From Clostridia bacterium (GTDB lineage: Bacteria > Bacillota > Clostridia > Oscillospirales > CAG-272), in assembly GCA_017547755.1 (NCBI GenBank), contig JAFYOX010000094.1:1-64000 (forward strand): DNA of 64,000 bases. Reading direction: 5' to 3'. Positions within the stretch are counted from its first letter, which is position 1, and every line of letters starts with the position of its first letter. The notes under the pieces are model-generated. The model saw nothing but the letters and a program-made list of their open reading frames with translations, made no database searches and was not told where the DNA came from. Positions 22,618 through 30,693 of the stretch are shown here, in pieces. Position numbers and translations under genes: made by a program.

Positions 22618-25152
22618 TCAAGCAGTAACAATGCCGGCAGCTTCCTGGAATTCGGGGAGCTTCTTGGCATCTTCGCGCATCTTGTACTTCAGGATCTTGC
22701 CGGCAGCGTTCATCGGGAAGCTGTCAACGAAGACGACATAGCGGGGAGTCTTGTGCTTTGCCATGTGGGACATTACGTATTCCTTGATTTCTTCGGCGGT
22801 GCATTCCACATCGGGCTTCTTGATGACGCAGGCCATGATTTCTTCGCCGTACTGCTTGTCGGGTACGCCGATGACCTGAACGTCCTGTACCTTTTCGTAG
22901 GTGTAGATGAAGTCTTCGATTTCCTTCGGGTAGATGTTTTCGCCGCCGCGGATGATCATGTCCTTGATACGGCCCGTGATCTTGTAGTTGCCGTCCGGCA
23001 GGCGGCGCGCAAGGTCACCGGTGTGCAGCCAGCCATCCTTGTCGATCGCAGCCGCAGTCGCTTCGGGCATCTTGTAGTAACCCTTCATGATGTTGTAGCC
23101 GCGCGCAACGAATTCGCCGTCCACATTGTCCGGGCAGTCTTCGCCGGTTTCCGGGTTCACGATCTTGCATTCCACACCGTAGAACGCACGGCCGACCGTG
23201 TTCACGCGGGTCTCGATGCTGTCGTCGATCGAGCTCTGCGTGCATCCGGGGGACGCTTCCGTCTGACCGTATACGATCGTGATTTCCGTCATGTGCATCT
23301 TTTCAATGACTTCTTCCATGACCTTGACCGGGCACGGAGAACCTGCCATGATACCCGTTCTCATGTGGCTGAAGTCGGTCTTCGGGAAGTCTTCGTGACC
23401 GAGCATCGCAATGAACATCGTCGGTACACCGTGGAACGCCGTGATCTTTTCCTGATTGATGCAGTGCAGACCCTTCTTCGGGGAGAACGCCGTGATCGGT
23501 GCCATCGTAACGCCGTGCGTCATCGATGCCGTCATCGCCAGTACCATACCGAAGCAGTGGAACATCGGTACCTGGATCATCATGCGGTCCGCCGTCGACA
23601 GATCCATGCGGTCGCCGATCGACTTGCCGTCGTTGACGATGTTGTAGTGCGTCAGCATAACGCCCTTCGGGAAGCCGGTCGTACCGGACGTGTACTGCAT
23701 GTTGCAGACGTCGTGCTTGTTGATCATTGCCGCACGGCGATATACTGCGTCCACCGGCGTCTTTTCTGCCATCGCGAGCGCTTCGTCCCAGGACCAGCAG
23801 CCCTTCTGCTTCGACTGGCAGGTGATGATGTTGCGCAGGAACGGCAGCTTGCGGCTGTGGATGGGCTTGAGTTCTTCGTTGTTTTCGAGTTCCGGAACGA
23901 GTTCCTTGATAATGCCGACATAGTCGGAGTCCTTGTAGCCGTCGGTCATGACCAGCGTGTGCGTGTCGGACTGACGGAGCAGGTATTCCGCTTCGTGGAT
24001 CTTGTATGCGGTGTTGACCGTAACGAGAACTGCGCCGATCTTAACGGTCGCCCAGAAGGTGATGAACCACTGCGGCACGTTGGTCGCCCAGATCGCTACA
24101 TGGTCGCCCTGCTTGACGCCCATCGAGATGAGCGCACGCGCGAAGGTGTCCACGTCGTCACGGAATTCGGAGTAGGTGCGGCTGTAGTCCATTTCGGTGT
24201 AGCGGAATGCCCACTGATCCGGGAATTCTTCGCACATACGGTCGAGGATCTGCGGGAAGGTCAGGTCGATGAGCTGATTCTTTTCCCATACAAAGTAACC
24301 GTCGCCGCGGCGGCTCTTCTGCAGACGGTTTTCGGCACTGCCGCCGCCCAGATACTGGGACATGAAGTGCACGTAATGCGGCAGAACGATGCCGGCTTCG
24401 GAAAGTTCCGGCGCGTACTGACGGAGCCATTCGAGAGAGATGTATCCTTCGTAATTGAGAGAACGGAGCGCCTTCATGTATTCTTCCATCTTCGGCAGGT
24501 CGCCTTCACCGACAAGACGGTACTTGACCTTGCCGTCTTCCATGACGGAATCCTTGATGTGGCAGTGCTTGATGAACGCGCCGAGGTTCCTGATGGTGGT
24601 TTCGGGAGATTCGCCGTGGAAACGGTAGGGGTGGTTCCAGTCCCACAGAGCCGCAACGTTGTCACTGCCGATGCGCGCGAGAACGTCTGCCAGACGCGCG
24701 GTGTCGGAGTATACACCGTTGGTTTCGATCAGAAGCGTAACGCCCGCTTCTTCCGCGATGGGAGCAAGGATCTTCATCGGTTCGATGACGTTTTCATCCG
24801 GGAAATCGTCTTCGGGTTCCGCCTTGAGGTCACCGAGAACGCGGATGTAAGGCGTTTCAAGTTCCTTTGCAAGAGCGATGTATTCTTTCAGTTCTTTAAT
24901 GGTTTCCGCGTGACGGTCCGCAAACTTCAGCGCACAGCCGGAAGAAAGACAGCAGATCTCCAGTTTCAGACGCTTGAGCGTCGCCTTGGTTTCGGCAAGA
25001 TTTTCCGGAAGGAACGGAGAAGCGTGAACGTCGAAAATATCGCCGCCGAGACCGCGCATTTCGATCCCGTGGAAGCCGAAGTCCTTGGCTACACTGTAAA
25101 TTTCCGACCAGCTGTAATCGGGACAAGCCAGCGTTGAGAATGAAAGTTTCAT
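22618..25152 (-). CDS. fusion of sugar isomerase/epimerase TIM barrel and AMP-dependent acyl-CoA ligase
   Basis: This 844-residue single frame joins two complete enzymes. Residues about 1-260 form an AP-endonuclease-2-type TIM barrel (xylose isomerase-like) with probable metal ligands E143 (LLIETNG), D171 (LWDWNH), H198 (KHCHIKD) and E241 (SLEWL). Residues about 295-844 are an acyl-CoA synthetase with P-loop YTSGTTGFPKG (487-497), YGQTEASPG (628-636), GWLHTGDL, hinge GRIKDMIIRGGENIYP and catalytic Lys819 (NAAGKILK). Both sets of active-site residues look intact and no stop or frameshift separates them. A caggaga RBS precedes ATG 25152. A T-box leader lies directly upstream on the same strand. 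The joint pathway is unknown. Confidence 0.88.
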   Translation of the reverse strand: MKLSFSTLACPDYSWSEIYSVAKDFGFHGIEMRGLGGDIFDVHASPFLPENLAETKATLKRLKLEICCLSSGCALKFADRHAETIKELKEYIALAKELETPYIRVLGDLKAEPEDDFPDENVIEPMKILAPIAEEAGVTLLIETNGVYSDTARLADVLARIGSDNVAALWDWNHPYRFHGESPETTIRNLGAFIKHCHIKDSVMEDGKVKYRLVGEGDLPKMEEYMKALRSLNYEGYISLEWLRQYAPELSEAGIVLPHYVHFMSQYLGGGSAENRLQKSRRGDGYFVWEKNQLIDLTFPQILDRMCEEFPDQWAFRYTEMDYSRTYSEFRDDVDTFARALISMGVKQGDHVAIWATNVPQWFITFWATVKIGAVLVTVNTAYKIHEAEYLLRQSDTHTLVMTDGYKDSDYVGIIKELVPELENNEELKPIHSRKLPFLRNIITCQSKQKGCWSWDEALAMAEKTPVDAVYRRAAMINKHDVCNMQYTSGTTGFPKGVMLTHYNIVNDGKSIGDRMDLSTADRMMIQVPMFHCFGMVLAMTASMTHGVTMAPITAFSPKKGLHCINQEKITAFHGVPTMFIAMLGHEDFPKTDFSHMRTGIMAGSPCPVKVMEEVIEKMHMTEITIVYGQTEASPGCTQSSIDDSIETRVNTVGRAFYGVECKIVNPETGEDCPDNVDGEFVARGYNIMKGYYKMPEATAAAIDKDGWLHTGDLARRLPDGNYKITGRIKDMIIRGGENIYPKEIEDFIYTYEKVQDVQVIGVPDKQYGEEIMACVIKKPDVECTAEEIKEYVMSHMAKHKTPRYVVFVDSFPMNAAGKILKYKMREDAKKLPEFQEAAGIVTA

Positions 25153-25236
25153 AATTTATTATCTCCTGCAGTCATACAATTTTCGTTTTCTGAAATATCG
25201 GAAAGGGATCCGCATCGTCTCACAGGGGGTCCTGTA

Positions 25237-25518
25237 CAAACAAAAAAACACCGGATCTCAACAAAGAGACGCGGTGAACAAACCTCGTGGTACCACTCTT
25301 TTTCGGTATAACTATACCCTTTCCCGGACACAGCATGATGTCCTGCCCTTTTAACGGTGGGTACCGTCCGCATCTACTCGGGTTCTTCCCTTTCAAACGG
25401 CTGCTTAGGGGTGAGTGTTAAACCTTCCTCCGTCTGCCTTGCACCAACCGGCATCTCTCTGTACGGATTCCCGTCTGTTTTTCCCCATCATCGCATTTCT
25501 GCAATTATTTTTTTGGTT
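25237..25518 (-). ncRNA. T-box riboswitch leader
   Basis: On the minus strand the leader has Stem I features: GGGG (25483-25486) pairing with CCCC (25408-25411), AGAGAGATG and GGTTGGTGCAAGG. The specifier strand includes tttaacact (25414-25422), in which AAC (Asn) or ACA/ACT (Thr) are candidates. The T-box proper is AAGAGTGGTACCACGAGG (25283-25300). It ends in a terminator, CACCGcgTCTC / GAGAtcCGGTG plus seven Ts (25242-25276). T-boxes read tRNA charging and normally control aminoacyl-tRNA synthetase, amino acid synthesis or uptake genes; here the next gene on the strand is the isomerase-ligase fusion. Confidence 0.88.
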
Positions 25519-25524
25519 GCGGGT

Positions 25525-25553
25525 ATTATAGCATATCTTATCCGCGCTGTCAA
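25525..25553 (-). promoter_or_regulatory. promoter of the T-box leader
   Basis: Minus-strand TTGACA (25548-25553), a 17-base spacer and TATAAT (25525-25530): a full consensus, as expected for a unit controlled after initiation. Confidence 0.85.
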
Positions 25554-25599
25554 TACATATTTGCGTGAATTTTCTGTGAAATCTGCATTCCTTCCATAC

Positions 25600-25627
25600 A
25601 AAAAAGGAATCTCCGCGATGAGATTCC
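25600..25627 (-). terminator. terminator of the AraC-type gene
   Basis: The stem GGAATCTC / GAGATTCC with a 6-base loop is followed on the minus strand by TTTTTT, 12 bases beyond the AraC stop. Confidence 0.8.
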
Positions 25628-25638
25628 CTCTCTGCAAA

Positions 25639-26478
25639 CTATGGAAGCTGAGGATCGGCTTCCGCACCGAGCACGTACTGGCGGTAGACCAAAGGGCTCA
25701 TGCCGGTGAATTTCCGGAAGCTCCGGTAGAAATAACTGGTGTTGCGGAATCCGGAGGCAAGCGCCACCTCCGCAATGGTCATATCGGAGCGCTCGAGATA
25801 GGTGCGAGCGGCACTGATACGGCGGCGGAGCATATATTCCATCGGACGCATCCCGGTGGACTGCTTGAAAAGACGACAGAGATACTGCTCGGAAAGACCG
25901 CCGGCTGCCCGGCAGAGCTGATCGAGAGTAATATCGTTCGTATAATTTTCATCGATGCAGGCAATGATCGCTTCCATCGCGGGGTTCTGCAGCACCGTAC
26001 GGCGTCCGCCGCCGGTCAGAACGGCGTTCAGAAGAACCAGGAGTCCGTACAGCTCCGCCGACGCACGGCTTTCACCGCCGACCGCGTCCAGCGTCACCGC
26101 ATCGTAAATTTCCGAGAGAACTCTGCGGTATTCCCCGTGACGGCTCATGTCAAACATGCACCAGTCCCGGCCGAGGAAGAGCATCTTCCCGCAGTCTTCG
26201 ATCCCCGTGCCAAACGATACCCAGCTGATCTTCCAGTTTCCGAGCGGCCGGAACTGACCGACCGTCCGTCCGTTCAGATATAGCCCGCTTTCCTCCGGAA
26301 GTTCGTATGCAATCCCGTCGATCGTCACTTCGCCGCAGCCTTCCGCGGTAAACAGAAGAAGTCCGTCGCCCGCACGGCGGCAGGACACCGCTTCCTCCGT
26401 ATAATCGATTCCGATACTGCTCACGTAGACCGGCAGTTCTTTTCCTTCTTTTATGTCCGGATAGGATACCCGAAGCAT
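25639..26478 (-). CDS. AraC-family transcriptional regulator
   Basis: This 279-residue protein has an N-terminal cupin-like sensor domain (about 15-140) and two C-terminal HTH motifs (about 175-275): ITLDQLCRAAGGLSEQYLCRLFKQSTGMRPMEYMLRRRISAARTYL, then MTIAEVALASGFRNTSYFYRSFRKFTGMSPLVYRQ. This is the usual layout of sugar-responsive activators in gut Clostridia. Longer in-frame starts exist up to 26640, but ATG 26478 follows gaaggtg and starts the sensor domain. No sugar gene cluster adjoins it, so the target is unclear. The small RNA unit at 26695-26857 lies upstream on the same strand. Confidence 0.9.
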   Translation of the reverse strand: MLRVSYPDIKEGKELPVYVSSIGIDYTEEAVSCRRAGDGLLLFTAEGCGEVTIDGIAYELPEESGLYLNGRTVGQFRPLGNWKISWVSFGTGIEDCGKMLFLGRDWCMFDMSRHGEYRRVLSEIYDAVTLDAVGGESRASAELYGLLVLLNAVLTGGGRRTVLQNPAMEAIIACIDENYTNDITLDQLCRAAGGLSEQYLCRLFKQSTGMRPMEYMLRRRISAARTYLERSDMTIAEVALASGFRNTSYFYRSFRKFTGMSPLVYRQYVLGAEADPQLP

Positions 26479-26694
26479 CGTTTCACCTTCATTTCGTTCC
26501 GATATATCATGTATCGATTGCATGTGCGCACATTCCGCCGCATACTTTGCTGTTTTCCGATGGGTACATTTTACAGAATCTTTACGAATAATATATGCAT
26601 ATAAATGTAATATTTCTGTAAATATTTGGTTTTCAAACATTTTTTTACATGAATTTCAATCCAATCGCTGTCTGCAGCCGGACGGAAACTCCAT

Positions 26695-26857
26695 AAAAAA
26701 GCACACTTCTCCCGCCGCTTCTGCCGGTGAAATGCGCAAAAATCCGATGATATCTTTCCTTCAGACAGAATGAGACCGCCGGTGTTCCGGATATTTCCGG
26801 CGGACAGTCCTCCGTATTCCCCATCCCGGCAACCTCTTTTCACGGGATACCACTTTC
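26695..26857 (-). ncRNA. candidate small RNA or terminated leader of about 160 nt
   Basis: A minus-strand promoter (26864-26891) is followed by about 160 bases with internal pairing (CCGCCGG / CCGGCGG, about 26770-26800). It ends in a terminator, GCGCATTTCaCCGGC-AGAA-GCGGCGGgGAAGTGTGC, with six Ts (26695-26737). The AraC start lies about 217 bases beyond. An open frame crosses the region but has no supporting features. It may be a free small RNA or an attenuator for araC; I do not recognise the class. Confidence 0.5.
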
Positions 26858-26863
26858 CTCCTA

Positions 26864-26891
26864 AGTATATCATAATTTCACGTTTTGTCAA
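26864..26891 (-). promoter_or_regulatory. promoter of the candidate small RNA
   Basis: Minus-strand TTGACA (26886-26891), a 16-base spacer and TATACT (26864-26869). Confidence 0.65.
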
Positions 26892-26957
26892 GAGTTTCCC
26901 ATAGTGAAAAATTTCGCCGTTTTTTCGTCTTATCCCATTGAACATCTCCGGGACTTA

Positions 26958-26986
26958 TTGACACTGTCAGAAAATCATGCTATAAT
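26958..26986 (+). promoter_or_regulatory. promoter of the TerB-BrxD-helicase cluster
   Basis: TTGACA (26958-26963), a 17-base spacer and TATAAT (26981-26986), a full consensus about 60 bases before the TerB-type start. It diverges from the small RNA promoter, leaving 66 bases between the two -35 boxes. Confidence 0.85.
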
Positions 26987-27046
26987 TATATATTACGAAC
27001 GAATGCAATTTCCTGTTTGCAGCAGACCGAGAAAGTATTGATTTTG

Positions 27047-29185
27047 ATGAAAAACGAAAGAAAAACACACGAAGAGCTTGCAAATCTGAAAAATACCATC
27101 CGTCAGGATGTGGAACAGAAGCTCCGTCAGCCGGACACCGAAACGGATTTCACCGCTTCCTTTGAAGTGGAGGAGCCTTCTTTCGGCGGACACCGCATTG
27201 TGCGGGATCCCACAGCCGGCGCACCGTCCGGAAACGACGACTTCTGGAATCTCGGCCGCCCGAAACCACGGGTGTATAAAAAACCGGATTTTTCCGATAC
27301 GCCCGTCGAAATGACCGACGTGAACGATACCGCAGAGGTCTCCTGGGAAGCCGCCGCGCCGGAAAAGATCGACCGTTCCGCCTGGCGTCCCGCGGATTCT
27401 CCCGCACAGCGCGGACTTTCCTCAAAACTGCACTACCGTGCCGCCGACAATACCGCCCTGCCCGCCGACCGGCTCGACGATCTTCAGCCCGCGAAAAATC
27501 CGCAGCAGCCGCACACTTCCACCGCCACCACCCCCGACGGCCGGCAGACCATCGTCCACGACACGGCGCCGCGCTACCAGACGTCGTCCTATAAACGGCA
27601 GAGCAGTTTCCATCCGCCGAAAACGGCGCAGGAAACCGAGCGCAGAGAACGCCGGAAACGTCATACCGGGGACGAAGTCCTCGCAAAATATGCCGGAGAA
27701 GGTCTGCTGCTCCGGGAAGTCGAGATCCGCAGCTGGACATCCGACATTGATTTTTACGAACGATTCATGGAAAATGCGGAAAAAAGCCATGCCGCCGCAC
27801 CGTCCGTGCCCTATACCGAAGAATATCCGCCGGTCAAGTATTTCTCCTACGTTCCGCAGTACTCGCACATGAGCCGCGCTCAGCTGGATTTCTACCGCTG
27901 GGTCCGCGAAAATATCCGCCACGGACGCTACCCGTCCTGTGATCCGTCGTACATCCAGCTGTATATCTATGAAATTCTGAATCTCCCCGGGCTGATCCCG
28001 CCGGAAACCGGCGCGTCACAGCTTGCAGACATCTGGCTCCACTACCGGCGCACCGAACCCCGTCTCGACGGCTATCTCTGCGAATGGCTGCCCGACTACT
28101 GCCTGATCCACCACTGCCCGATGCCGGAAAAGCTGAAGCCGATCCTTCCGGAAATCGTGCCCAAGGCGCAGTTCAAGGAATTCTACTTCGACCTCCGGCC
28201 CGAAAATGCCAGAGAATCGGATTATCTCACCCTCGCCAAAACGCTCATGGAAGCGTCCTCCGACTACGATTACCGCCGCAGCCGTTATTACAGCGACAAC
28301 CGTGAAGCGTACGAACAGCATCTGTCCCGTGCGGTCGCCGCAGTCATCGCCGGCGCGATCACCAAGGGAACGGGCGTCTTCTCAAGAGAAAAAACATACA
28401 AAATGTCGCGCGACAGCTACTGCGGAGCCATCGTCTCCATTGACGTCAAGCGGCGGATGAACATCGAGTTCTGCTCGTTCACCCGTTCGGCGGATACCCG
28501 GCGCGCTGTCACCGCCATCGTGAAATATGCGGAAAACAAACTCCGTCCGACCCTCGGCATCAAGGCAAAACTCGGCGTGGACGGCATCACCGCCGAAGAC
28601 AGTGCTGTCATTGATGCGTATTTCGCACCGATGATGCCGCAGAAAACGGACCGCATAAACGGACGTCCGAAAGAAGACCTGTATATGCCCGAGGATTATA
28701 TGAAAAACTATGAATCCGAGGATTCCGGCTTCGACTTCGGCACGGCTGCGGAGATCGAACGTCTGTCGTGGCAGAACACGACCCTGCTCACGCAGGGAGA
28801 ATTCGACGGGATCCCCGAGATCACGGAAGCCCGCGAAGAATCCCCCGATCCCAGCGAAGCAATCCCGGAACCGGCACCGGAGCCGTCCGCCGTACCGGAA
28901 ACACCGGAGATCCAGCCGGAAGAACCTGTGGAAAACCCCGCAGTTCCGGAAACTTCCGCGTCGGACAGCGGAGACGATCTGATCCGTGCGGGGCTGAACG
29001 CCGCGCTGAACGGCAGTTTCCATGATTTCTGCCGGGATCACCAGATCTACGACGGCGTACTCGCCGACCGCATCAACACGAAATTCCTCGATATCCTCGG
29101 CGACATCGTCCTCGAGGAAAACGGAAAAAGCTACATGATTATTGAAGATTACAGGGAGGACATCGAAACTTGGATGGAAGAATGA
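27047..29185 (+). CDS. TerB_N/TerB_C-domain protein of a BrxD-helicase triad
   Basis: This 712-residue protein starts with about 205 low-complexity, charged residues. A TerB_N-like block follows (about 205-430: EGLLLREVEIRSWTSDIDFYERFMENAEKSH, YFSYVPQYSHMSRAQLDFYRWVRENIRHGRYP, SYIQLYIYEILNLPG). After a central helical region and an acidic Pro-rich linker (about 600-640), the C-terminus (about 645-712) is TerB_C-like (FLDILGDIVLEENGKSYMIIEDYREDIETW). Proteins of this type are encoded beside a P-loop ATPase and a superfamily 2 helicase in predicted phage-response or DNA-processing loci. ATG 27047 lacks a strong RBS; upstream TTG starts are alternatives. The ATPase start overlaps its stop (ATGA). 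Confidence 0.75.
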   Translation: MKNERKTHEELANLKNTIRQDVEQKLRQPDTETDFTASFEVEEPSFGGHRIVRDPTAGAPSGNDDFWNLGRPKPRVYKKPDFSDTPVEMTDVNDTAEVSWEAAAPEKIDRSAWRPADSPAQRGLSSKLHYRAADNTALPADRLDDLQPAKNPQQPHTSTATTPDGRQTIVHDTAPRYQTSSYKRQSSFHPPKTAQETERRERRKRHTGDEVLAKYAGEGLLLREVEIRSWTSDIDFYERFMENAEKSHAAAPSVPYTEEYPPVKYFSYVPQYSHMSRAQLDFYRWVRENIRHGRYPSCDPSYIQLYIYEILNLPGLIPPETGASQLADIWLHYRRTEPRLDGYLCEWLPDYCLIHHCPMPEKLKPILPEIVPKAQFKEFYFDLRPENARESDYLTLAKTLMEASSDYDYRRSRYYSDNREAYEQHLSRAVAAVIAGAITKGTGVFSREKTYKMSRDSYCGAIVSIDVKRRMNIEFCSFTRSADTRRAVTAIVKYAENKLRPTLGIKAKLGVDGITAEDSAVIDAYFAPMMPQKTDRINGRPKEDLYMPEDYMKNYESEDSGFDFGTAAEIERLSWQNTTLLTQGEFDGIPEITEAREESPDPSEAIPEPAPEPSAVPETPEIQPEEPVENPAVPETSASDSGDDLIRAGLNAALNGSFHDFCRDHQIYDGVLADRINTKFLDILGDIVLEENGKSYMIIEDYREDIETWMEE

Positions 29186-30594
29186 ACAAACCGAATACGA
29201 CCGCGAAAGTCCCGAGACGCATCCTCGGCACCCTGCTTTCGTCCCTGTCCGCCGGCGTCGTTCCGCGTTCCGGCGCACCGTACATCGCCATCGGACGCAA
29301 CGATGAAATCGAATCCCTCGTCACCTCGCTCGACCGCGTTGCGGACGGCGAAGGCGCCACCAAATTCATCATCGGCCGCTACGGTTCCGGGAAGAGTTTC
29401 CTGATCCAGCTCTCGCGCGGCTATGCCCTCGACCGCGGCTTCATCACCGCCGACGCCGACCTCTCTCCCGAACGGAAGCTGTCCGGCGCGAACGGAAGCG
29501 GGCTTGCCACCTACCGCGAACTGATGAAAAACATCGCCTGCAAGTCGTCCCCGGACGGCGGTGCGCTTCCCGTCATCCTCGGAAAATGGTTCACCACCGT
29601 CGGCGAAGAACTGATCGATGAAGGGATCACCGCCGACACGGAAGCCTATCACGCCGAATTCGGCAAGCGGATCATGAAAAATCTGCGCGAGCTCGAATCG
29701 GACGTCGGCGGCTTCGACTTTGCGACCGTCCTGCGCGAATACTACAACGCATGGCAGACCGACGACGACATGAAGCAGTCCGCGTGCCTGAAGTGGCTGC
29801 GCGGCGAATACAACACCCGTACCGAAGCCCGTCAGGCGGTCGGCATCCGCTCGCTGTCCATCATCAGCGACGACAACTGGTACGATTATCTCAAACTGTT
29901 CACCTCGTTCGCGCGTCTCGCCGGATACAGCGGTCTGTGCGTCTACATCGACGAATGCGTCAACCTCTACAAGATCCCGAACCGCATCTCGCGCGAAAAC
30001 AATTACGAAAAGATCCTCGCCATGTTCAACGACACCATGCAGGGACGTGCGCCCGGTCTGATGATCGTCTTCGGCGGAACGCCGCAGTTCCTTGAAGACA
30101 GCCGCCGCGGTCTGTTCAGCTACGAAGCCCTGCGCAGCCGTCTCGCAGACGGACGCTACGGCGGCGGCGAACTGAAAAGTCTCATGCAGCCGGTCATCCG
30201 GCTGAAACGCCTGTCCGACAGCGAGCTGTACGCGCTCGTCATCCGTCTGGCGTCACTCCACGGCGAATACCACAAATGGGACGTCCGCGTGACGGAAGAG
30301 AACATGAAGACCTTCCTCATGGCCTCGCTCGACCGTACCGGCGCGGACACGATGATCACTCCCCGTGAGATCATCCGCGATTTCGTGACCCTGCTCGACC
30401 TGCTGTACACCAATACGGACAAAACCTTTGCCGACATCGCGGGTGCCGTACAGCGTTCCACGGTCTCCGCAAACGTCGATGATGACGACGACAGTACGTC
30501 CGCACCGGCCTCCGCTCCCGTTTCCGCATCCGGCGGAAATCCGAATCCTGCCGATACACGTCCGAAGATCACCCTCGACGACATCGAATTCTGA
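29182..30594 (+). CDS. BrxD-like P-loop ATPase (DUF2791 type)
   Basis: This 470-residue protein begins RRILGTLLSSLSAGVVPRSGAPYIAIGRNDEI, as in BREX ATPase BrxD. Walker A IIGRYGSGKSFLIQ has its P-loop at 65-72. Walker B LCVYIDECVNLYK (252-264) and a sensor-like IVFGGTPQFLEDSRRGLFSYEALRSRL follow, with a disordered C-terminus (after about 430). BrxD and the helicase BrxHI occur together in some BREX types; here no BrxX methylase, PglZ or BrxC lies near. ATG 29182 overlaps the TerB-type stop by 4 bases, indicating coupled translation. It probably works with the TerB-type protein and helicase on DNA. Confidence 0.8.
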   Translation: MNKPNTTAKVPRRILGTLLSSLSAGVVPRSGAPYIAIGRNDEIESLVTSLDRVADGEGATKFIIGRYGSGKSFLIQLSRGYALDRGFITADADLSPERKLSGANGSGLATYRELMKNIACKSSPDGGALPVILGKWFTTVGEELIDEGITADTEAYHAEFGKRIMKNLRELESDVGGFDFATVLREYYNAWQTDDDMKQSACLKWLRGEYNTRTEARQAVGIRSLSIISDDNWYDYLKLFTSFARLAGYSGLCVYIDECVNLYKIPNRISRENNYEKILAMFNDTMQGRAPGLMIVFGGTPQFLEDSRRGLFSYEALRSRLADGRYGGGELKSLMQPVIRLKRLSDSELYALVIRLASLHGEYHKWDVRVTEENMKTFLMASLDRTGADTMITPREIIRDFVTLLDLLYTNTDKTFADIAGAVQRSTVSANVDDDDDSTSAPASAPVSASGGNPNPADTRPKITLDDIEF

Positions 30595-30693
30595 AACGAA
30601 CAATGTTTACAATTTCGTAACCACAAAACGAACGCATGAGTGTAAAATAAGGCTGATGAGAATCCCCATTAGCCTTTCTGTTTTGGAGATACT

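Noticed and set aside
26571..26945. A 124-codon minus-strand frame over the candidate small RNA
   Set aside because: The frame runs through a promoter and a terminator hairpin, has no good start and no recognisable protein features.
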